Shown here piece after piece: positions 60,213-64,000 of a stretch of DNA of 64,000 bases. The first letter of the stretch is position 1. Every line of letters begins with the position of its first letter. The notes below the pieces were generated by a model. That model saw nothing but the letters and a program-made list of their open reading frames with translations. It ran no database searches and was not told the DNA's origin. A program made the translations under genes and the position numbers. The DNA comes from Rhodanobacteraceae bacterium (GTDB taxonomy: Bacteria > Pseudomonadota > Gammaproteobacteria > Xanthomonadales > SZUA-5), in the NCBI GenBank assembly GCA_016713135.1, contig JADJPR010000023.1:558001-622000 (forward strand). Direction: 5' to 3'.

Positions 60213-61397
60213 TTGCAGCTCGATCCGCGCACGCTTGCCCTGTACACCACCGCCATCAGCCTGCTGCTGGCTGCGCTCGCGCATCTCTACGGGCGCAAGC
60301 GGCGGGTGTATCCGGGCTACGGTTGGTGGGTGGCTTCGCTGCTGCTGTTCGGCCTGGCGATCTCGACCATCGGCCTGCGCGGGCTGGTGCCCGACTGGCT
60401 GGCGCGGCTGGGTCCGGCGGCGGTGGGCCTGAGCGCGGTGCTGGCCATCTCCGAGGGTCAATGGCGCTTCGTCGGGCACGACAAACGGCCGCGAGGCCCT
60501 TGGGTGCTTGCGTTGCTGACGATGATCGCCGTCGCGCTCGCCGGCGAACTGACCTCAGCGCAATGGCAGCGCGCGGCGGGCGCCATCGGGGTCGGTCTGG
60601 TCGCGCTGACAGTCGCCTGGCAATTTGCCGGCCGTTGGCCGCACGGGCTGCGCGGCGCCGGGCGTGCCTGCGCGCTGCTGCTCGCGCTGTTCGCCACGGT
60701 GCGCATCGTCCGTGGCAGTCAGTTCATCTACGCCGGGCCCGAATTCGACGTGCTCGCGCCCCAGGCGATCTCGATCCTGAGCTACACCGCCAATGCGATG
60801 TTCGTCACGCTCTGGGGTTTCGGCTTCATCTTCCTTTGCGCCGCGCGGATGGAAGCCGAACTCGCCGAGTCGCGCGCCAGCCTGCACGAGTTGGCGCGCA
60901 AGGACCCACTGACCGGATTGCTCAACCGGCGCGCTTTTTTCGCGGATGCCAGCGGCGAACTCACCCGCGCGCGCCGCTATCGCACCCCGCTGGCGCTGCT
61001 GATGATCGACATCGACCGTTTCAAGTCGGTCAATGACGACCACGGACACCCGGCCGGCGATCGCCTGCTTTGCGAGATCGGCCGACGCCTGCAGGCGGAA
61101 CTGCGCACCAGCGACCTGCTCGGGCGTATCGGCGGCGAGGAGTTCGCGGTGCTGCTGGTGCAGACGCCGGAGGCGCAGGCGCTGCAGATCGCCGAACGCC
61201 TGCGCCTGGCGGTGGCACAGACCGGGATCGAGTCCGAGGGCGCCCGCATCGCGCGCACCGCCTCGCTCGGCGTCGCCGTCGGCGCCGAACTGCCCGCGTC
61301 CATCGAGGACTTCATGCGCACCGCGGACCAGGCCCTGTACCGCGCGAAGCACGCCGGCGGCGACTCGGTCGAGCGTTCAGCCACTACCCCAGGTTGA
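60213..61397 (+). CDS. Membrane diguanylate cyclase (GGDEF)
   Basis: A 394-residue protein if it starts at TTG 60213; the frame is open to 60042 but the extra part overlaps the rsmA remnant. About seven membrane helices (residues 1-200) form the sensor, similar in outline to MASE/7TM input domains, then a GGDEF domain: 'ARKDPLTGLLNRRAFFADA', 'LLMIDIDRFKSVNDDHGHPAGDRLL', and 'RTSDLLGRIGGEEFAVLL' carrying both the catalytic GGEEF and an RxxD feedback site. It makes cyclic di-GMP and is probably active. It converges with and overlaps the end of the aldehyde dehydrogenase gene by 14 bases. Confidence 0.86.
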   Translation: MQLDPRTLALYTTAISLLLAALAHLYGRKRRVYPGYGWWVASLLLFGLAISTIGLRGLVPDWLARLGPAAVGLSAVLAISEGQWRFVGHDKRPRGPWVLALLTMIAVALAGELTSAQWQRAAGAIGVGLVALTVAWQFAGRWPHGLRGAGRACALLLALFATVRIVRGSQFIYAGPEFDVLAPQAISILSYTANAMFVTLWGFGFIFLCAARMEAELAESRASLHELARKDPLTGLLNRRAFFADASGELTRARRYRTPLALLMIDIDRFKSVNDDHGHPAGDRLLCEIGRRLQAELRTSDLLGRIGGEEFAVLLVQTPEAQALQIAERLRLAVAQTGIESEGARIARTASLGVAVGAELPASIEDFMRTADQALYRAKHAGGDSVERSATTPG

Positions 61398-62871
61398 TCC
61401 AGGTGGCCTTGACCTCGGTGTACTTCTCGAAAGCGTGCAGCGACTTGTCGCGGCCGTTGCCGGACTGCTTGTAGCCGCCGAAGGGCGCGGTCATGTCGCC
61501 GCCGTCCCAGTAATTGACCCACACGCTGCCGGCGCGCAGGCGGCGCGCCATGCGGTGGGCCTTGTTGATGTCGCGGGTCCACACACCCGCGGCCAGGCCG
61601 TACGGGGTGTCGTTGGCGATCCGGAGGCCCTCTTCCTCGCCGTCGAAGCCGATCACCGACAGCACCGGCCCGAAGATCTCCTCGCAGGCAATGGTCATCT
61701 CCGGGCGCACCTCGTCGAAGATGGTCGGCTCGATGTAGTAGCCGCCGGTCTCCTTCAGCGTGCGCGCGCCGCCGAGGCGCAGCTTCGCGCCCTGCGCGTT
61801 GCCCTGTTCGATGTAGCCGAGCACGCGCTGCATCTGGCCTTCGTCCACCATCGCGCCCATCGGCGCATCCGGGTCCAGCGGGTGGCGCGGGTGCATGCTC
61901 TTGCCGGCCTCCACCACCATCGCCACGAACTCGTCCTTGACGCTGCGCTCCACCAGCAGGCGCGAGGCCGCGGTGCACACTTCGCCCTGGTTGTAGAAAA
62001 TGCCGGAGGCCGCCGCGTAGGCCGCCTGCTTCAGGCTCGGCGCATCGGCGAACACCACGTTGGGGCTCTTGCCGCCGCATTCCATGTACGCACGCTTCAT
62101 GTTCGAGCGCGCGGCGCAGCCGAGCAAATGCTTGCCCACCGCGGTGGAGCCGGTGAACACCAGGCCATCGACATCCATGTGCAGCGCCAGCGGCTCGCCT
62201 GCGGTCTTGCCGAAGCCCGGCAGCACGTTCAGCACACCCGCCGGGATGCCGGCCTCAACGGCCAGTTCAGCGATCCGCAGCGCGGTCAGCGGCGATTTCT
62301 CCGACGGCTTGAGCACCACCGAATTGCCGGTGGCGAGCGCCGGGGCGATCTTCCAGCAGGCCATCAGCAGCGGGAAGTTCCACGGCACGATGGCCGCGAT
62401 CACCCCCAGCGGCTCGCGCGTGATCAGCCCCAGCTCATCCGGACCTGTGGGTGCGACCTCGCCGTAGACCTTGTCGATGGCCTCGGCGGTCCAGTTCATG
62501 CAGCGCACGCTAGCCGACACATCCACCTTCAGCGCGTCGCCGATCGGCTTGCCCATGTCCAGCGTTTCCAGCAGCGCCAGCTCCTCGCGGTGCTCGTGCA
62601 TGAGCGCCGCGAAGCGCTGCAGCACCCGCTTGCGCTGCACCGGCGCCTGCGCCGACCAACTGCCCTTTTCGAACACCCGCCGCGCCACCGCCACCGCCCG
62701 CTCGGCATCCTCCGGCCCGCAAGACGCCACTTTTGCCAGCACTCGCCCGTCGATCGGGCTGATGCAGTCGAAGGTCTCGCCAGAGGCGGCATCCACATGC
62801 CGGCCGTCGATGAAAGCCTGGTGGGGAATGCGCTGGGTGGCGGCGCGGGCGTGCCAGTCGGGGTGGGGCAT
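61384..62871 (-). CDS. puuC: Aldehyde dehydrogenase, PuuC-like (gamma-glutamyl-gamma-aminobutyraldehyde type)
   Basis: A 495-residue NAD(P)-dependent enzyme, the same length as E. coli PuuC. Catalytic Cys in 'YNQGEVCTAASRLLVE', general base Glu in 'AYMECGGKSPNVVF', and cofactor site 'FTGSTAVGKHLL' and 'PWNFPLLMACWKIAPALATGN'. It probably oxidises aldehydes from polyamine breakdown to acids such as GABA. It lies downstream of a puuR-like gene with inverted-repeat element C between them. Confidence 0.88.
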   Translation of the reverse strand: MPHPDWHARAATQRIPHQAFIDGRHVDAASGETFDCISPIDGRVLAKVASCGPEDAERAVAVARRVFEKGSWSAQAPVQRKRVLQRFAALMHEHREELALLETLDMGKPIGDALKVDVSASVRCMNWTAEAIDKVYGEVAPTGPDELGLITREPLGVIAAIVPWNFPLLMACWKIAPALATGNSVVLKPSEKSPLTALRIAELAVEAGIPAGVLNVLPGFGKTAGEPLALHMDVDGLVFTGSTAVGKHLLGCAARSNMKRAYMECGGKSPNVVFADAPSLKQAAYAAASGIFYNQGEVCTAASRLLVERSVKDEFVAMVVEAGKSMHPRHPLDPDAPMGAMVDEGQMQRVLGYIEQGNAQGAKLRLGGARTLKETGGYYIEPTIFDEVRPEMTIACEEIFGPVLSVIGFDGEEEGLRIANDTPYGLAAGVWTRDINKAHRMARRLRAGSVWVNYWDGGDMTAPFGGYKQSGNGRDKSLHAFEKYTEVKATWINLG

Positions 62872-62884
62872 GGGGATTGAGTCC

Positions 62885-62995
62885 GGTTGTGGGTTGTGGG
62901 TTGTGGGTTCTGGGCAGCAAAGGCCGGCGAGATCGCGGCAATGTCCCGGGTGCAAGCCTCCGCTGCCCACAACCCAGAACCCACAACCCACAACC
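62885..62995. repeat. Variable-arm inverted repeat element C (puuR-puuC)
   Basis: Left arm 62885-62918 is GGTTGT followed by GGGTTGT/GGGTTCT units; right arm 62962-62995 is the complement with only two mismatches over 34 bases. The core is 43 bases and includes CGCGGCAATGTCCCGGG. It lies in the 176 bases between puuR and puuC, close to the puuC start. Confidence 0.85.
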
Positions 62996-63047
62996 AGCCC
63001 GAATTCCGGGCGAGTGACTACACCCTCCCATCCCGCGGTGCTTGCCG

Positions 63048-63596
63048 CTAGAACGTGGGCGGCGTGCTCGCACTGACCAGCACCGCCTCGCCGTCGCCGA
63101 CATTGCGGAAGCGGTGCGGCAGTTTGCTCTCGAAGTAGTACGCGTCGCCGGGGCCGAGCACGCGCACGTCGTTGCCGACGGTCACCTCGACGCGGCCGCT
63201 GATGACCACGCCGCCCTCCTCGCCGTCGTGGCTCAGCATTTCCTCGCCGGTGTCGCTGCCCGCCGGCATCAGCTCGCGCAGGATGCACATCTGGCGGCGG
63301 CGGCGGTCGTGGCGGCCCACGAGGAAGTAATGGATGCCGTTGTTGCCGAGGTCCGGCAACTGGTCGGCGCGGAAGAATGGGCTGTCCTCGGCCTCGCTGT
63401 CGTCCGGAGTGAAGAACTCCGCGAGCGTGATCGGGATGCCGTCGAGCACCTTCTTCAGCGAGGAGATCGACGGGCTGACCTTGTTCTGCTCGATCAGCGA
63501 GATGGTGCTGTTGGTGACACCGACACGCTTGGCCAGTTCGCGCTGGGAGAGTCCCTTGCGCTTGCGCACGCCTTGCAGTCGGAGTCCGATGTCCAT
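63048..63596 (-). CDS. puuR: PuuR-like transcriptional regulator (HTH-cupin)
   Basis: A protein of 182 residues from ATG 63596 (191 from 63623). N-terminal helix-turn-helix 'LSQRELAKRVGVTNSTISLIEQNKVSPSISSLKKVLDGI' and a cupin sensor domain 'GEEMLSHDGEEGGVVISGRVEVTVGNDVRVLGPGDAYYFESKLPHRFRN', ending 'ASTPPTF' as in PuuR of E. coli. It likely represses polyamine catabolism genes and is released by putrescine or a derivative. The shorter start is preferred because the longer one would cover a candidate operator. Confidence 0.88.
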   Translation of the reverse strand: MDIGLRLQGVRKRKGLSQRELAKRVGVTNSTISLIEQNKVSPSISSLKKVLDGIPITLAEFFTPDDSEAEDSPFFRADQLPDLGNNGIHYFLVGRHDRRRRQMCILRELMPAGSDTGEEMLSHDGEEGGVVISGRVEVTVGNDVRVLGPGDAYYFESKLPHRFRNVGDGEAVLVSASTPPTF

Positions 63597-63616
63597 CTGC
63601 GGATGTTGCCAGATAT

Positions 63617-63631
63617 TCGACACTTTGCGTC
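63617..63631. promoter_or_regulatory. Candidate regulator operator, first copy
   Basis: TCGACACTTTGCGTC, whose complement GACGCAAAGTGTCGA matches the pattern GAyGyAAAGTrT seen again at 63664-63683. Placed before the puuR start at 63596. Confidence 0.35.
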
Positions 63632-63663
63632 AAGCCTGCGCAGATTTCGCCTTCTGCGTGCTT

Positions 63664-63683
63664 TCGATGTAAAGTATTTTCGA
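63664..63683. promoter_or_regulatory. Candidate regulator operator, second copy
   Basis: TCGATGTAAAGTATTTTCGA, a TCGA-bounded imperfect palindrome in the divergent region before the aminotransferase gene. It shares GAyGyAAAGTrT with the copy at 63617-63631. It does not match the E. coli PuuR box, so this would be a lineage-specific site (inference). Confidence 0.4.
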
Positions 63684-63718
63684 CGCCCTACACACATCGA
63701 TCATCAGGAGCACCGAGG

Positions 63719-64000
63719 ATGGCCACGGATCAGCAGAACGCGAGCTTTGCCGCGCACTACAGCGCCGAGGCGACCAGCCATCCCGAGCACATGGATGCGT
63801 TCTGGATGCCGTTCACGGCCAATCGCCAGTTCAAGCACCGGCCGCGCCTGCTCGCCGGCGCCGAGGGCATGTACTACCGCTCGGTCGATGGCCGCGAGAT
63901 CCTCGACGGTACCGGCGGCCTGTGGTGCTGCAACGCCGGCCATGCGCGCAGGCGGATCGTCGACGCGGTCAGCCAGCAGATCGCGACGATGGATTTCGCC
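63719..64000 (+). CDS. Class III omega-amino acid:pyruvate aminotransferase, 5' part
   Basis: The first 94 codons of a gene running off the right edge. The N-terminal 'DAFWMPFTANRQFKHRPRLLAGAEGMYYRSVDGREILDGTGGLWCCNAGHARRRIVDAV' follows the start of beta-alanine--pyruvate and putrescine/polyamine--pyruvate aminotransferases ('HWMPYTANR.F' and 'GLWTCGAGH'). Such enzymes move an amino group to pyruvate and feed aldehydes to dehydrogenases like PuuC. CAGGAG eight bases before the ATG supports the start. Divergent from the puuR-like gene. Confidence 0.85.
   Translation, partial: MATDQQNASFAAHYSAEATSHPEHMDAFWMPFTANRQFKHRPRLLAGAEGMYYRSVDGREILDGTGGLWCCNAGHARRRIVDAVSQQIATMDFA

Noticed and set aside
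57132..60479. A 1115-codon open frame on the minus strand opposite the protease gene
   Set aside because: It is an antisense shadow of the S8 protease gene, has His/Arg/Gly-rich low-complexity translation, and no domain pattern. GC-rich DNA leaves such frames open by chance.

Overview
The window is GC-rich chromosomal DNA from a Gram-negative gammaproteobacterium, most likely a member of the Lysobacterales (Xanthomonadales), perhaps a Rhodanobacteraceae-like lineage. The evidence is the fused thrA aspartokinase/homoserine dehydrogenase, the lptD-surA-pdxA-rsmA operon, the rne/rluC divergent pair, FolE2, TonB-dependent receptors, and a secreted protease ending in a phenylalanine-glycine-phenylalanine-glutamate (GFE-type) tail of the kind I associate with that order. 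No tRNA, rRNA, CRISPR array, prophage or complete insertion sequence was seen.

Layout. 1-5.1 kb: end of a GGDEF protein, a VOC protein, an ECF-like sigma factor and a Ser/Thr kinase-TPR gene broken by three frameshifts, then a periplasmic TPR protein. 5.2-10.3 kb: threonine operon thrA-thrB-thrC on the minus strand. 10.5-18.3 kb: M13 peptidase, FolE2, DUF72, GreB, PurB and the ribosomal oxygenase RoxA, with a 44-base G run beside folE2. 18.6-27.6 kb: acyl-CoA dehydrogenase, TcdA, RluC, RNase E, a NarL-type regulator and a small DNA-binding-like protein. 27.8-33.0 kb: a translationally coupled three-gene cassette of an active P2-type ATPase, a catalytically dead P1B-like pseudo-ATPase and a small membrane protein. 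33.1-47.1 kb: what looks like a phosphate-economy island with GlpQ, PhoA-type and PhoD phosphatases, an outer-membrane barrel, a glycolipid-type glycosyltransferase, an OlsF-like double acyltransferase coupled to a PlcP-like phospholipase C, and another divergent alkaline phosphatase. 47.2-51.1 kb: TonB receptor and two unknown genes. 51.4-57.1 kb: lptD-surA-pdxA-rsmA. 57.1-61.4 kb: secreted S8 protease flanked by a second, decayed copy of the rsmA 3' end, then a diguanylate cyclase. 61.4-64 kb: PuuC-like dehydrogenase, PuuR-like regulator and a divergent omega-aminotransferase for amine catabolism.

Two kinds of unexplained repeats run through the window. Six intergenic elements share one architecture: low-complexity, tandemly repeated arms in inverted orientation around a core of about 45-110 bases. 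The arm sequence differs from site to site. Two lie inside the thr operon and the others lie between greB/purB, the acyl-CoA dehydrogenase/tcdA, surA/pdxA and puuR/puuC. A second family is an 82-84 bp multi-hairpin repeat bounded by GTAGCCCGG/CCGGGCTAC, with two full and two partial copies next to gene ends. Five reading-frame breaks and the G run suggest local sequence or assembly errors, so those broken genes should not be taken as true pseudogenes without re-reading.
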